The position numbers and the translations under genes were made by a program. The notes below the pieces were generated by a model. That model saw only the letters and a program-made list of their open reading frames with translations. It did no database searches and was not told where the DNA came from. Positions 25,480-34,718 of a stretch of 64,000 nucleotides of DNA are shown here, piece after piece (positions within the stretch are counted from its first letter, which is position 1; every line of letters starts with the position of its first letter). The DNA comes from Anderseniella sp. (GTDB lineage: Bacteria; Pseudomonadota; Alphaproteobacteria; Rhizobiales; Aestuariivirgaceae): contig JANQOK010000016.1 in NCBI GenBank assembly GCA_028289645.1, positions 558,001 through 622,000 on the forward strand, read 5' to 3'.

Positions 25480-25566
25480 GCCCAGGTGGCGGAATTGGTA
25501 GACGCGCTAGCTTCAGGTGCTAGTTTCCGTAAGGAAGTGGAAGTTCGAGTCTTCTCCTGGGCACCA
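25480..25566 (+). tRNA. tRNA-Leu (CAG)
   Basis: 87 nt including an encoded CCA. The acceptor stem pairs GCCCAGG with CCTGGGC. The D region is GCGGAATTGGTAGACGC. The anticodon stem CTAGC/GCTAG closes the loop TTCAGGT, with anticodon CAG at 25514-25516. A long class II variable arm (TTTCCGTAAGGAAG) and the T arm GTTCGAGTC follow, confirming leucine. Confidence 0.97.
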
Positions 25567-25772
25567 ATAAACCGGATTATCTTTGTCTCCAGATATGGCT
25601 TTCGAACTTATTGGATCGAATCCGGTAACCATGCCTGCAGAATCTGCCTGCCCAGTCACCTCGGTGTTACTCGATTTCCGGACCTGACACTGCTATTCCT
25701 TCGCACCGGATTGCAGGATGGTTACGCGAGAACCATCGGCGTGTGTGTGTTGATTTATGATGGGACTTACTT

Positions 25773-26813
25773 ATGAATTCCGAGATGAGCCTCAGAATTC
25801 ACACGGCGCGGCGCAGGCTAAGCAATCATAATCTGTCATGGAAAGAGGTCGAGGCCGCCGTTGACAACATCCTGACGGCCACGTCCGACAGCCTCGGCAT
25901 CGACCACAACTGGACCTTCAACTACCATTACTACGCCTTGCGGGTCGCACCGACCATCGTGATCAAGGCAAGACATCGCGATCTGCCTCACGCCGTTGCG
26001 GTAAAATACCTGCATCCGAGCGGAGACGGCGGCACAACCGCTGCCCAGTCGGAATTCGCGACGCTGTGCGACCTGCACAGCAAACTCGGACCGGAGCATG
26101 ATTCCATCGTCACCAAACCGTTTGCCGTTACCCGGCAAGGTTATGCCTGCGAGTGGGTTCACCTGCCCAGCATGAAGACAATTCTGCTGACCGGTGCCTT
26201 TTCCGCAAACCGGCGGCACAAATGCATTGAAACCGCTGCGGCCAAATTGCGGCTGATCCACAACGCCGTCAGCGTCAGGTCCGGGCCACTGGATACGGAT
26301 GCTCAGGTCCAGCGCTTGAGAAACGCGGGTGGCCACAGCCAGGCATGGCTGTCGGCAGTTGAAACGTTCGCGGCAATAGCGCAGAAACTAGACGGTCAGA
26401 CTGTACCGCATGGCCCTGTGCATGCGGATTTCACACCGGGAAACATCTTGTTTGGTCGAGAACGGTGCGTGATTTTCGACTTTGGACGTCATCACGACAA
26501 CGGCCCGACCTACTCCGACATGATGTATTTCCTGGTGTATGTGATGGTCTATTGTACGTTTGGATCAAGCAAGACGCTGCAAGGCAGACTTGATCGGGAC
26601 ATTGATACATTCATGAGCGCTTACGGAGATCACGGCGCCGATGACCGGACCATGATGCATTACTTCTATCTGGCCCATCTCCTTTACAGATGGGGCAGAC
26701 ATGAGGCAAAGAGCCAGAAAACCGGCCGCCATCTCCATCTCACGGCCTATGACAGATTTTCCGCCAAACGCGTGTCGCGGCTATCTGCCGACGTCATGCG
26801 GCGCTGGTTTTGA
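25773..26813 (+). CDS. Aminoglycoside-phosphotransferase-like kinase of unknown substrate
   Basis: 346 aa. The kinase-fold catalytic motif H-x-D-x4-N appears as HADFTPGN (residues 217-224), followed by the metal-binding IFDFG (Asp236). The N-terminal lobe is weakly conserved and has VIKARH and AVKYLHP as candidate lysine-bearing strands. Such proteins phosphorylate small molecules, sugars or lipids. It is unrelated in context to the AmgK at 55583-57136. It sits alone 206 bp after tRNA-Leu, a common integration site, but I found no flanking direct repeat. A second start at Met5 is possible. Confidence 0.65.
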   Translation: MNSEMSLRIHTARRRLSNHNLSWKEVEAAVDNILTATSDSLGIDHNWTFNYHYYALRVAPTIVIKARHRDLPHAVAVKYLHPSGDGGTTAAQSEFATLCDLHSKLGPEHDSIVTKPFAVTRQGYACEWVHLPSMKTILLTGAFSANRRHKCIETAAAKLRLIHNAVSVRSGPLDTDAQVQRLRNAGGHSQAWLSAVETFAAIAQKLDGQTVPHGPVHADFTPGNILFGRERCVIFDFGRHHDNGPTYSDMMYFLVYVMVYCTFGSSKTLQGRLDRDIDTFMSAYGDHGADDRTMMHYFYLAHLLYRWGRHEAKSQKTGRHLHLTAYDRFSAKRVSRLSADVMRRWF

Positions 26814-26965
26814 TCTGCCGCTCGCAGCTTCGTCGCCGGCAGGTCCGCAGCGGGTGCAGGCTACCGCACTTTTGCTGAAAACTGTTGCCTGACACGCGTC
26901 CGGACAAATCCCTCTGGCAGAGCCAGATGTTGCAACCTCTCAACCCCGAACAAGGAACCAGTTTC

Positions 26966-27736
26966 ATGACCAGCACGCTGAACGGAAAAGCCGCCATTGT
27001 CACCGGAGCCAGCCGCGGCATTGGTGCGGCCGCCGCCAGACAACTTGCAGCCGAGGGCGTCTCGGTACTTCTGGCGGCACGCACCTCATCTGACATCGAC
27101 GAAGTTGCAACCGAGATTCGCAGCAATGGCGGCAGCGCCCAAACCATCACCTGCGACGTGAGCGATTACACGCAGGTTGCCGCCATGGTGGCGAAGTGCA
27201 AAGCCGAGTTCGGCCGGATCGACATTCTGGTAAACAATGCCGGGCTTATCGACCCGATTTCGCGGCTCGCCGACGCCGATCCCGAGCAATGGGCGAAAGT
27301 GGCCGACGTGAACTTCAAAGGCGTGTTTTACGGCCTCAGGGCAGCGATCCCCGAGATGGAGGCACAAGGCAGCGGGACAATCATCAATATCTCGTCGGGT
27401 GCGGCCTACGGGCCCATGGAGGGCTGGAGCCACTATTGCTCGTCCAAGGCGGCCGCCCTGATGCTGACGCGGTGTGCAGACAAGGAATATGCCGGCAAGG
27501 GCATCCGCGTCACCGGCCTAAGCCCGGGCACCGTGGCAACCGACATGCAGGTGTCGATCAAGGCATCGGGCATCAATCCGGTAAGCCAGCTCGACCCGTC
27601 GGTGCATATTCCCGCCGACTGGGTCGGCAAGGCGGTCGTGTGGCTGTGCAAGGACGGTGCAGGCGAGTTCGCCGGCCAGGATTTTTCCCTGAAGAGTGAC
27701 GAGGGCCGCGCCAAGGTTGGCCTGCCGGCCAGCTGA
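26966..27736 (+). CDS. SDR family oxidoreductase (FabG-like)
   Basis: 256 aa from the ATG at 26966, which has AAGGA 9-10 bases upstream; the longer frame lacks such a site. The cofactor motif TGASRGIGAAAARQL is at residues 14-28, NNAG at about 90, and the catalytic triad residues lie in INISSGAAYG and the YCSSKAA segment. The C-terminus has the PGTVATDM substrate-loop motif. The reaction is reversible ketone/alcohol conversion with NAD(P); the substrate is unknown. It precedes rnd by 102 bp. Confidence 0.82.
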   Translation: MTSTLNGKAAIVTGASRGIGAAAARQLAAEGVSVLLAARTSSDIDEVATEIRSNGGSAQTITCDVSDYTQVAAMVAKCKAEFGRIDILVNNAGLIDPISRLADADPEQWAKVADVNFKGVFYGLRAAIPEMEAQGSGTIINISSGAAYGPMEGWSHYCSSKAAALMLTRCADKEYAGKGIRVTGLSPGTVATDMQVSIKASGINPVSQLDPSVHIPADWVGKAVVWLCKDGAGEFAGQDFSLKSDEGRAKVGLPAS

Positions 27737-27838
27737 CGCCGGCACCGGCCGGTCTGCCGGCTGGTGTTGCCAATATGGCGACGTGTGTTATAGCCCATGG
27801 GGAGATCGCGTTCAGGCAAGCAAGGCAAGACATAGGCA

Positions 27839-28453
27839 ATGGCAGTCAGAATTCATCAGGGCGACCTGCCCGAAGGACTGGATTTCGGATCAAGCGTGGC
27901 CGTTGATACCGAGACCATGGGACTGCATGCCCATCGCGACAAGCTGTGCGTGGTGCAACTGTCCGCCGGTGACGATGATGCTCACCTGGTGCAGCTTGAC
28001 CGCAAGACCTATCATGCGCCCCGGCTAAAAGCGCTGATGGAGGATCCCAACGTTACCAAGATCTTCCACTATGCGCGTTTTGACGTGGGCATGCTGAAAG
28101 CATATCTGGAAGTGGATACCGCGCCGCTGTACTGCACCAAGATCGCGTCGCGGCTGGCCCGCACCTACACCGACAGGCATGGCCTGAAGGATCTGGTGCG
28201 CGAAATGCTGGGCATTGAAATGTCGAAACAGCAGCAAAGCTCCGACTGGGGCACGCCGGTGCTGTCGGACGCCCAGAAGCAATACGCGGCGCTCGATGTG
28301 ATATACCTGCACGAACTCAAGGTCCGGCTGGACCAGATGCTGCGCCGTGAAGACCGCGCAGAGCTTGCGCAGGCGTGTTTTGATTTCCTGCCGATGCGGG
28401 CGCGGCTTGATCTTGCCGGCTGGCCGGACGAAGACATTTTTGCCCATTCGTGA
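27839..28453 (+). CDS. rnd: Ribonuclease D family 3'-5' exonuclease
   Basis: 204 aa, the short form without the C-terminal HRDC domains, as is usual in alphaproteobacteria. DEDD motifs: AVDTETMG (Exo I), HYARFDVGML (Exo II) and YAALDVIYLHEL (Exo III, DEDDy tyrosine). It trims the 3' ends of tRNA precursors and other structured RNA in the cytoplasm. It lies directly upstream of lptC; rnd-lptC-lptA-lptB-rpoN is a conserved order in Hyphomicrobiales. Confidence 0.9.
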   Translation: MAVRIHQGDLPEGLDFGSSVAVDTETMGLHAHRDKLCVVQLSAGDDDAHLVQLDRKTYHAPRLKALMEDPNVTKIFHYARFDVGMLKAYLEVDTAPLYCTKIASRLARTYTDRHGLKDLVREMLGIEMSKQQQSSDWGTPVLSDAQKQYAALDVIYLHELKVRLDQMLRREDRAELAQACFDFLPMRARLDLAGWPDEDIFAHS

Positions 28454-28560
28454 GGCGGAGCCGGTTGCGTCCGCCTTTATTCGGCAAGATTTCCCGGGCA
28501 AAACCCATGGCAGTCCCTGGTCACCCGGTATGTTCCGGCTGACAGGGGGAGAAAACGGCA

Positions 28561-29247
28561 GTGATACCTAGATCAAGACCAAAGATCAGACGCAGGCGGC
28601 GCGGGCCGGCCATCATGGTGTGGCTGTTCATGTTCGCGGCCGCGGGCGTGTTCGGCGTGTTCATGATCCAGGCGTCCGGTTTCGATATCGAGACGGTGAC
28701 CAGCCCGGAACCGGCTGCACCCGTGGCGACGCCGAAACAAGCGTCCGAGCAGGAACGATTTGCCGTCCAGGGTTCCGAAGTTGCCGGCTTCGACAATGAC
28801 CAGCAGCCCTACAAGATCGCCGCGCTGGAAGCCAACCAGGACAAGCAACAGCCCAATCTGGTTCACATGCGGCAGGTCACCGGCCTGCTCAGGCGCACCG
28901 ACGGCCGCGCCATGGACGTGACCGCCAATAACGGCCTGTTCAACAGCAAGGACAAGTCCCTGCTCCTGTCGGGAGATGTCTCGATCAAGCTGGCGGATAC
29001 GTTCACCGCGACAATGGACACCGCAAGCATTGACGTGAAGCAGAAAGCACTGACGTCTCCGGACGAGATCACCGTGGTCATGGACGGCGGCGTGATCAGG
29101 TCAACCGGCGTCGACGTTACCAACAATGGTGAACATGTGACTTTCAAAGCGCGGGTTCGTGCGATATTCAATTCCTCAGCGACACAAGACAGCGCGCCGG
29201 TCACACAGGCGGAAACATCCAGTTCAAAGGGGAATCTGCAACAATGA
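28561..29247 (+). CDS. lptC: LPS export protein LptC
   Basis: 228 aa from a GTG at 28561 preceded by AGGGGGAG. The N-terminus is very basic (PRSRPKIRRRRR) and is followed by a single membrane helix (about residues 18-38). The periplasmic beta-jellyroll has segments such as MDVTANNGLFNSKDKSLLLSGDV, typical of the LptC/LptA family. LptC links the LptBFG transporter to LptA across the periplasm. It overlaps lptA by 4 bp. Confidence 0.88.
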   Translation: MIPRSRPKIRRRRRGPAIMVWLFMFAAAGVFGVFMIQASGFDIETVTSPEPAAPVATPKQASEQERFAVQGSEVAGFDNDQQPYKIAALEANQDKQQPNLVHMRQVTGLLRRTDGRAMDVTANNGLFNSKDKSLLLSGDVSIKLADTFTATMDTASIDVKQKALTSPDEITVVMDGGVIRSTGVDVTNNGEHVTFKARVRAIFNSSATQDSAPVTQAETSSSKGNLQQ

Positions 29248-29723
29248 AACCAAACAGGGCCGGAATTTCCATTGCTTTGATCCTGATGGCTGCGACTGTT
29301 GCCGCCCTGCCTGCCGCCGCCCAGCAGAAAAAGGGCAAGGTCAACATCGAGTCCGATCAGATGGAGCTGTTCGAGAGTAAGAACCAGGCCATTTTCCGCG
29401 GCAATGTCAGGGCGCGGCAAGACGATGTTAGATTGAGCTCGACAAACCTGATAGCCACTTTTGTGAAAACGAAAAACGGCGGAACCGACGTTACCTGGCT
29501 GGAAACCAAGGGCGGCGGGGTCCGGATCCAGACGCCGTCGCAGACCATTACCGGTGACCGTATGAAGATGAATGTGAAGGCGAATACCGCCGTGGTCACC
29601 GGCAAGGTCACCGTAACCCAGGGCACCAGTGTCGTGAAAGGCGAAAGACTTAATGTGAACCTGAACACCAATGAATCGAAATTTGACAAGGGCCGCGTCA
29701 AATTCAGTTTCGATCCGGACTAA
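29244..29723 (+). CDS. lptA: LPS transport periplasmic protein LptA
   Basis: 159 aa. A signal peptide of about 26 residues ends at AAAQ. The OstA-like domain has IESDQMELFESKNQAIFRGNV, then GDRMKMNVKANTAVVTGKV and VKGERLNVNLNTNE. It forms the LPS bridge through the periplasm. It starts within the end of lptC (ATGA), and lptB follows. Confidence 0.9.
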   Translation: MKPNRAGISIALILMAATVAALPAAAQQKKGKVNIESDQMELFESKNQAIFRGNVRARQDDVRLSSTNLIATFVKTKNGGTDVTWLETKGGGVRIQTPSQTITGDRMKMNVKANTAVVTGKVTVTQGTSVVKGERLNVNLNTNESKFDKGRVKFSFDPD

Positions 29724-29776
29724 CCCCTGATATTCCTGCCTGCAACGAAGCCTGCACACGGGTTGCTGCTTGCAAA

Positions 29777-29818
29777 TTCAGCAAACATTAACCATAGGGC
29801 TTCAGCAAACCTTAATCC
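29777..29818. repeat. Imperfect 24-bp tandem repeat upstream of lptB, with a CtrA-like half-site
   Basis: TTCAGCAAACATTAACC (29777-29793) recurs as TTCAGCAAACCTTAATCC (29801-29818) with a 24-bp period. The first copy holds TTAACCAT (29788-29795), which matches the half-site bound by CtrA in alphaproteobacteria. If lptB starts at the TTG at 29770, the repeat would encode an 8-residue duplication instead. Confidence 0.4.
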
Positions 29819-29835
29819 TGTTGAGCGGTAATCAC

Positions 29836-30657
29836 GTGAAGCGAACCGGCAAGTCATCGTTTTGGTCTTCGTTGTTCGGCGGACAGGCTGAAGAGCCGTC
29901 CCGCCGGGCGTTCGCAAGACCGGAAACTGTGCCGACAGAAGGCCTTGTGGCGCGTAATCTGCGCAAGTCCTTCAAACGGCGGCCAGTGACCAGAGATGTC
30001 AGCGTGTCGGTGCGCCGAGGAGAAGCCGTAGGGTTGCTTGGTCCCAACGGCGCGGGGAAAACGACGGTGTTCTACATGATCACCGGCCTAATCGCTGCGG
30101 ATTCAGGGACCATATCGCTCGACGGGGAAGATATCACTGACTTGCCGATGTATCAGCGAGCCAGATTGGGAATTGGGTATCTGCCTCAGGAAGCGTCCGT
30201 GTTCCGGGCACTTACGGTTGAAGACAATATTCGCGCGGTGCTGGAGCTGCATGTTCCTGACCGCACCGAGCGCGAGCGTAAGTTGCGTGGGTTGCTAAAT
30301 GAGTTTCAGATCACACATATCACGAATTCGCCAGCTGTGGCATTGTCTGGCGGAGAGCGACGCAGGGTCGAGATTGCCAGAGCCCTTGCCGCAAATCCTC
30401 GATTCATCCTGCTCGACGAACCCTTCGCAGGGATTGATCCCATTGCGATCAATGATATTCGCCAGCTGGTGCGACAGCTCACCTCTCGGGGCCTCGGGGT
30501 GCTTATTACGGATCACAACGTCAGAGAAACCCTCGAGATCATTGACCGGGCCCTTATCATCCATGAAGGCCACGTATTAATGGAAGGTACACCAAGACAG
30601 ATAGTTGCCCACCCGGACGTGCGGCGTCTTTACCTTGGTGAAGGTTTCAGCCTTTAA
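29836..30657 (+). CDS. lptB: LPS export ABC transporter ATP-binding protein LptB
   Basis: 273 aa from the GTG at 29836. A TTG at 29770 gives 295 aa; neither start has a clear ribosome binding site. Walker A is GPNGAGKTT, the signature [15 protein letters not shown], and Walker [14 protein letters not shown], followed by [10 protein letters not shown] with the switch histidine. About 35 extra residues ([18 protein letters not shown]) precede the usual LptB start. LptB powers LPS extraction from the inner membrane with LptFG, which are not in this window. Its codon use is noticeably less GC-rich than that of lptA and rpoN. Confidence 0.93.
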   Translation: MKRTGKSSFWSSLFGGQAEEPSRRAFARPETVPTEGLVARNLRKSFKRRPVTRDVSVSVRRGEAVGLLGPNGAGKTTVFYMITGLIAADSGTISLDGEDITDLPMYQRARLGIGYLPQEASVFRALTVEDNIRAVLELHVPDRTERERKLRGLLNEFQITHITNSPAVALSGGERRRVEIARALAANPRFILLDEPFAGIDPIAINDIRQLVRQLTSRGLGVLITDHNVRETLEIIDRALIIHEGHVLMEGTPRQIVAHPDVRRLYLGEGFSL

Positions 30658-30842
30658 TATCCCGCAGGCAAGTGCCATCAGCGGCTGCACCGGGGACGGT
30701 TTCGGCCAGGCACGAGATCGGTTCGGGTCCGGTATTGCAACCGGGCCTTCGGATCAGATCTGGTTGATGTTCGTGGAGTGGTTTCACAAGGCCCGATGAT
30801 GGCCGAACCGCTCCGGTTTGTTGTGCGGGGAGTATGCCAGCG

Positions 30843-32423
30843 ATGGCGCTGAACCAGAAACTGCAAATGCGTCAGGGACAGTCCCTGGTCATGACGCCGC
30901 AACTGCAGCAGGCCATCAAACTGCTGCAGATGTCGAACTTTGAACTGCAGGCCTATGTCGAAAGCGAACTAGAGTCGAACCCGCTGCTGGAACGCGACGA
31001 GCGTGATGACGCAGGCCGCGACATCGTGTCGGACAGCGATGCAGCAACCTCCGACGGCGAGGTCGCCAGCGGCGCGGAACTCAAGGATACTGCCGACCAG
31101 ATTGCTTCCGGTGAAAACACCCCGGAAAACCTCGACCAATTCGATACCGGCCTTGAAAACGTCTACGCCGACGAGGCCACGGCCGACAAGATAAACCGCG
31201 AAGCTGCCGACCCCATGGGCATGCAGGATTCAGGCTGGCAGCTGTCCAGCACCGGCAATACGGCTGGCGGCAGTGGCGGCGGCGGTGGCGGTTTTGACGG
31301 CGAAATGGCCTTCGATGCGACGCTGGCCAGCGAACGCACGCTAGCCGATCACCTGACCGAGCAGTTGCACCTGACGGTATCCGATCCGGCCATGCGCATG
31401 ATCGGCGCGCACCTGATCGGCCTCGTCAACGACGCCGGCTACCTGACCGGCGATGTGGAAACGGTTGCCGACACACTGGGCGCCAAAACCGATCTGGTTG
31501 AGAAAACCCTGGCCGTGCTGCAGACGTTCGATCCGCCCGGGATACTGGCCCGTGACCTGAAGGAGTGCCTCTCCATTCAGTTGAGGGAACGCGACCGTTT
31601 CGACCCTGCCATGCAGGTTTTCGTGGACAACCTCGACCTGCTGGCCAAGCACGATTTCGCCCGGCTCAAGTCCATGTGCAAGGTCGACATGGATGACCTG
31701 CGCGACATGGCTGATGAAATCCGCTCGCTGAATCCGAAGCCGGGCAATGTTTTTGGGTCGGTTGTGGTGCAACCGGTGGTGCCGGATGTGATTGTCCGCC
31801 CTGCCCCGGATGGCAGCTGGGCGGTTGAGCTGAACACCGAGACACTGCCGCGGGTGCTGGTCAACAACCAGTATTTTGCGCAGGTAAGCCGCGGCGCCAC
31901 CCGTGACACGGACAAGCTCTACCTGTCGGACTGCATGTCCAACGCAACCTGGCTGGTCAAGAGCCTGGACCAGCGCGCACGCACCATCCTGGCGGTGGCG
32001 CGCGAGATCGTGCGCCAGCAGGATGCCTTCCTGATGCTCGGCGTCGAGCATTTGCGGCCGCTCAACCTGAAAACCGTTGCCGATGCCATTTCCATGCACG
32101 AATCCACCATCAGCCGGGTCACCTCGAACAAGTATTTCGAAACGCCGCGCGGCGTGTTCGAACTGAAATACTTTTTCACCACCGCGATTTCCTCATCTGC
32201 CGGCGGCGATGATCATTCCGCTGAATCGGTCAGGCACAAGATCCGCACCATGATCGACGAGGAGACCGCGGCAAAGATCCTGTCGGACGACCAGATCGTC
32301 GAGCTTTTGTGCGCTGAAGGTATCGATATCGCCCGGCGCACAGTGGCGAAATACCGCGAAGCCATGCAGATTCCGTCCTCGATCATGCGGCGGCGCCAGA
32401 AACGCATGCTTGAAGCCGGTTGA
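30843..32423 (+). CDS. rpoN: RNA polymerase sigma-54 factor
   Basis: 526 aa from the ATG at 30843, chosen because GGGGAG lies 10 bases upstream and the family usually begins MAL. Region I is Gln/Leu-rich (LQMRQGQSLVMTPQLQQAIK). An acidic linker follows, then a glycine-rich patch (GGSGGGGGGF) near residue 140. The core-binding and HTH domains follow, and the C-terminal RpoN box is ARRTVAKYRE. Sigma-54 transcribes nitrogen and other regulons with enhancer-binding proteins. It lies downstream of lptB and upstream of hpf and ptsN, the classical order. Confidence 0.96.
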   Translation: MALNQKLQMRQGQSLVMTPQLQQAIKLLQMSNFELQAYVESELESNPLLERDERDDAGRDIVSDSDAATSDGEVASGAELKDTADQIASGENTPENLDQFDTGLENVYADEATADKINREAADPMGMQDSGWQLSSTGNTAGGSGGGGGGFDGEMAFDATLASERTLADHLTEQLHLTVSDPAMRMIGAHLIGLVNDAGYLTGDVETVADTLGAKTDLVEKTLAVLQTFDPPGILARDLKECLSIQLRERDRFDPAMQVFVDNLDLLAKHDFARLKSMCKVDMDDLRDMADEIRSLNPKPGNVFGSVVVQPVVPDVIVRPAPDGSWAVELNTETLPRVLVNNQYFAQVSRGATRDTDKLYLSDCMSNATWLVKSLDQRARTILAVAREIVRQQDAFLMLGVEHLRPLNLKTVADAISMHESTISRVTSNKYFETPRGVFELKYFFTTAISSSAGGDDHSAESVRHKIRTMIDEETAAKILSDDQIVELLCAEGIDIARRTVAKYREAMQIPSSIMRRRQKRMLEAG

Positions 32424-32718
32424 CACTCAAGCCGGCCGTAAATTCGGCTGCTGCCAGATCAGCATGCGTTCCGGCTGCCAGACCGGGAAAACCGTCATCC
32501 GGCCGGCCCATTGTCTGCCCGGCAAAACTTTCCCATATTCTTTAACTAGGTTGATTGACAAGCTGGCCGGGTGGCAATAGTTTCCGCGCGCCTTGACCGG
32601 AAAAGACATTTCTCCAACAGGCCCAGGCGCCTAAGCAGGTCCAGTCAAAACAGTCAATATTGAAAATGTAATCGGCTTTCGACAGACTTGGTCGTCGAAT
32701 GAAGGGTATTCCTAAATC

Positions 32719-33291
32719 ATGCAGATTCAGATAACCGGCAAAAACCTCGACATCGGCGATGCACTGCGTGAGCATGTCGAAGGACGCATCCACAATGATG
32801 TTGCCAAGTATTTTGACGGTATCGTCCGCTGCCTGGTGGTGGTGGAAAAACAGCGCTCCGGTTTTGACTGCGAGATCACCCTGCACCTGACAACCGGCCT
32901 GTCGCTCAATGCAAACGGCAACGGCGGCGACGCGCACAGCGCCGCTGACACAGCCGTCGGACATCTGGAAACACGGCTGCGGCGCTACAAGAGACGCCTA
33001 AAGGACCACCACCTTGCACGCAAGGAACCGGTAAATGCGGTTTCAGCGGCCGCGTATGTTCTGCAGGCAGATGTTGAGGGGCAGGCAGAAGAGCCGGCTG
33101 ACCTGAACCCTGTCATTATTGCCGAATCAACTGCTAGTATTGATGAGCTGTCGGTAGGGGAGGCCGTCATGAAGCTAGATTTCACGAATGAACCATTTGT
33201 GCTGTTCCGAAATGGCCGCAATGGCAGCTTAAACGTAGTCTACAAGCGCAAAGACGGAAATGTCGGCTGGTTGGACCCGGGCGGGAACTGA
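32719..33291 (+). CDS. hpf: Ribosome hibernation promoting factor, long form
   Basis: 190 aa. The N-terminal RaiA/HPF domain (residues 1 to about 110) has ITGKNLDIGDALREHVEGR and RCLVVVEKQRSG. The C-terminal dimerisation domain has KLDFTNEPFVLFRNGRNG and VVYKRKDGNVGWLDP. Long HPF dimerises 70S ribosomes to 100S particles in stationary phase. It follows rpoN after a 295-bp gap that has no gene and precedes ptsN. Confidence 0.93.
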   Translation: MQIQITGKNLDIGDALREHVEGRIHNDVAKYFDGIVRCLVVVEKQRSGFDCEITLHLTTGLSLNANGNGGDAHSAADTAVGHLETRLRRYKRRLKDHHLARKEPVNAVSAAAYVLQADVEGQAEEPADLNPVIIAESTASIDELSVGEAVMKLDFTNEPFVLFRNGRNGSLNVVYKRKDGNVGWLDPGGN

Positions 33292-33320
33292 CTCAACTGA
33301 CGTGCTGAATGCCTTTAGCC

Positions 33321-33348
33321 ATCCGGACCATTGTGAGGCCCGGATTTA
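33321..33348 (+). terminator. Terminator-like hairpin between hpf and ptsN
   Basis: ATCCGGACC and GGCCCGGAT pair with one A-C mismatch around a 7-nt loop; the stem ends in TTTA. It is 30 bp after the hpf stop and 33 bp before ptsN, so it may attenuate rather than end transcription. Confidence 0.4.
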
Positions 33349-33380
33349 GATACACCAACTGCATGGAGAGTTAGTCAATC

Positions 33381-33851
33381 ATGCAATTGTCGACCATAAT
33401 TTCCAGTAATGCCGTGCTGCCCAACCTCAAGGCGTCCAGCAAACGCCAATTGCTTCAGGAGCTTGCGCAGGAAGGCTCGCGGCTGTCGGGTCTCGATACA
33501 CAGGTGATTTTCGAAACCCTGCTGCGGCGCGAAAAACTGGGATCCACCGGTCTTGGACAGGGCATTGCCATCCCGCACGGCAAGTTTCAGGCACTGGACA
33601 AGGTGCACGGCCTGTTCGCGCGCCTGGCAACGCCGGTGAAGTTTGATTCGGTCGATGACAACCCTGTCGACCTGGTGTTTCTGCTGCTGGCGCCTGAAAG
33701 CGCCGGCGCCGATCACCTGAAGGCGCTGGCGCGGATTTCACGGCTGCTGCGCGATGCCAAGGTGGTGGAAAAACTGCGCGGCACGGACAAGGCGGAAGGC
33801 CTCTATGCGATTTTGACCGAACCGGCCGCTTCAGCACCGCATGCGGCCTGA
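33381..33851 (+). CDS. ptsN: PTS IIA-like nitrogen-regulatory protein PtsN (EIIA-Ntr)
   Basis: 156 aa, full length. The phosphorylated histidine is His66 in GIAIPHGK. It receives phosphate through EI-Ntr and NPr/HPr and links nitrogen, carbon and potassium control; EI-Ntr (PtsP) is not in this window. The possible partner HPr is encoded at 50817-51131 with HprK and EIIA-Man. It is followed by the convergent DUF1150 gene. Confidence 0.94.
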   Translation: MQLSTIISSNAVLPNLKASSKRQLLQELAQEGSRLSGLDTQVIFETLLRREKLGSTGLGQGIAIPHGKFQALDKVHGLFARLATPVKFDSVDDNPVDLVFLLLAPESAGADHLKALARISRLLRDAKVVEKLRGTDKAEGLYAILTEPAASAPHAA

Positions 33852-33869
33852 GCCGGATCACATCCCGCT

Positions 33870-34139
33870 CTAGTTGGGGTTGATGGGGGCGAGGTCATGC
33901 TCAACTGCGTTTGCCATGGCAGCTTCGCGGCTGTCGGACACTGACACCGGGGTGCCGTCTGCCAGGTACAGGCAATACAGCGGCGTGGCCGGGTCAGCGG
34001 CAATTTTCTGGCCGATCATGCGCTCCACTTCCTGTGCCGGGACTTCACGCACATAGGCCACTTCGCCCAACCCCATGTTTGCAAGGGAAATTTCGCTTTC
34101 GGGGATTTGAGGCAACCGGTTTTTTTTATGATCCGTCAT
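33870..34139 (-). CDS. DUF1150 family protein
   Basis: 89 aa from the ATG at 34139 (AAGGA 10 bases upstream). It has the DUF1150 pattern: SLANMGLGEVAYVREV, then LYCLYLADGTPVSVSDSREAAMANAVEHDL. The family is small, alphaproteobacterial and uncharacterised. It nearly always follows an hsp20 gene, as here with a 40-bp gap, and is probably co-expressed with it. The frame is open further upstream, but that part overlaps hsp20 and is not conserved. Confidence 0.82.
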   Translation of the reverse strand: MTDHKKNRLPQIPESEISLANMGLGEVAYVREVPAQEVERMIGQKIAADPATPLYCLYLADGTPVSVSDSREAAMANAVEHDLAPINPN

Positions 34140-34179
34140 GGTCTGGTTTCCTTCAATGGTTGGTGTCGTCGGGCAGAAA

Positions 34180-34608
34180 TCACAATTGCTGTATTTCGAT
34201 CTTGCGAACCACGCGCTGCGGTTCCGGACGCTCCAGATCAATGGCCAGCAGGCCGTTGTCGAGACTAGCTGACACCACGTTCATGCCGTCAGCCAGCACG
34301 AAGATGCGGCGGAACTGGCGCGCAGCGATACCGCGGTGCAGGAACTCGCGGGCCGGATCGTCCTTCTGACGGCCCTCGATGACCAATTCATTGTCTTCCA
34401 GCGTCAATTCCAGCTCTCCGGCGGAAAACCCCGCCACGGCCAGCGTAATGCGCAGTTTTTCGCCACTTTCGCCGTCACTCGGCGGCTGTTTTTCGACATT
34501 GTAGGGCGGATAGCCGTCGGGAGCGGTCTTTGCGGTTCGCTCAAGCAGTCGCTCGATTTCGTCAAACCCGACGAAGAAAGGCGACGGAAAAACCGTGTTA
34601 CGTGTCAT
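34180..34608 (-). CDS. Small heat-shock protein Hsp20 (IbpA-like)
   Basis: 142 aa. It has the alpha-crystallin core (about residues 36-130) with PPYNVEK at the start, LAVAGFSAGELELTLEDNELVIEGR, FLHRGIAARQFRRIF and LDNGLLAIDLERPEP. It holds unfolded proteins during heat stress in the cytoplasm. The leader is about 100 nt from the likely promoter, long enough for an RNA thermometer as in rhizobial hsp20 genes. It is followed by DUF1150. Confidence 0.93.
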   Translation of the reverse strand: MTRNTVFPSPFFVGFDEIERLLERTAKTAPDGYPPYNVEKQPPSDGESGEKLRITLAVAGFSAGELELTLEDNELVIEGRQKDDPAREFLHRGIAARQFRRIFVLADGMNVVSASLDNGLLAIDLERPEPQRVVRKIEIQQL

Positions 34609-34718
34609 TTTTCAAAGCCCTTTAACAAGCAGCTTGGTGGTTTGCCGGTCAGTTCCGGGCGGTCCGGAGGTTCGGCCCCGCCTGGTTTCTGTGGCCGGCA
34701 ATCAACTTCATACCCGTG

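Noticed and set aside
25567-25772. Attachment site of an integrated element after tRNA-Leu
   Set aside because: No repeat of the tRNA 3' end and no integrase in the window.
32424-32718. Sigma-54 promoter before hpf (GTGGCA at about 32570)
   Set aside because: The TGC-type -12 element is missing at the required distance.
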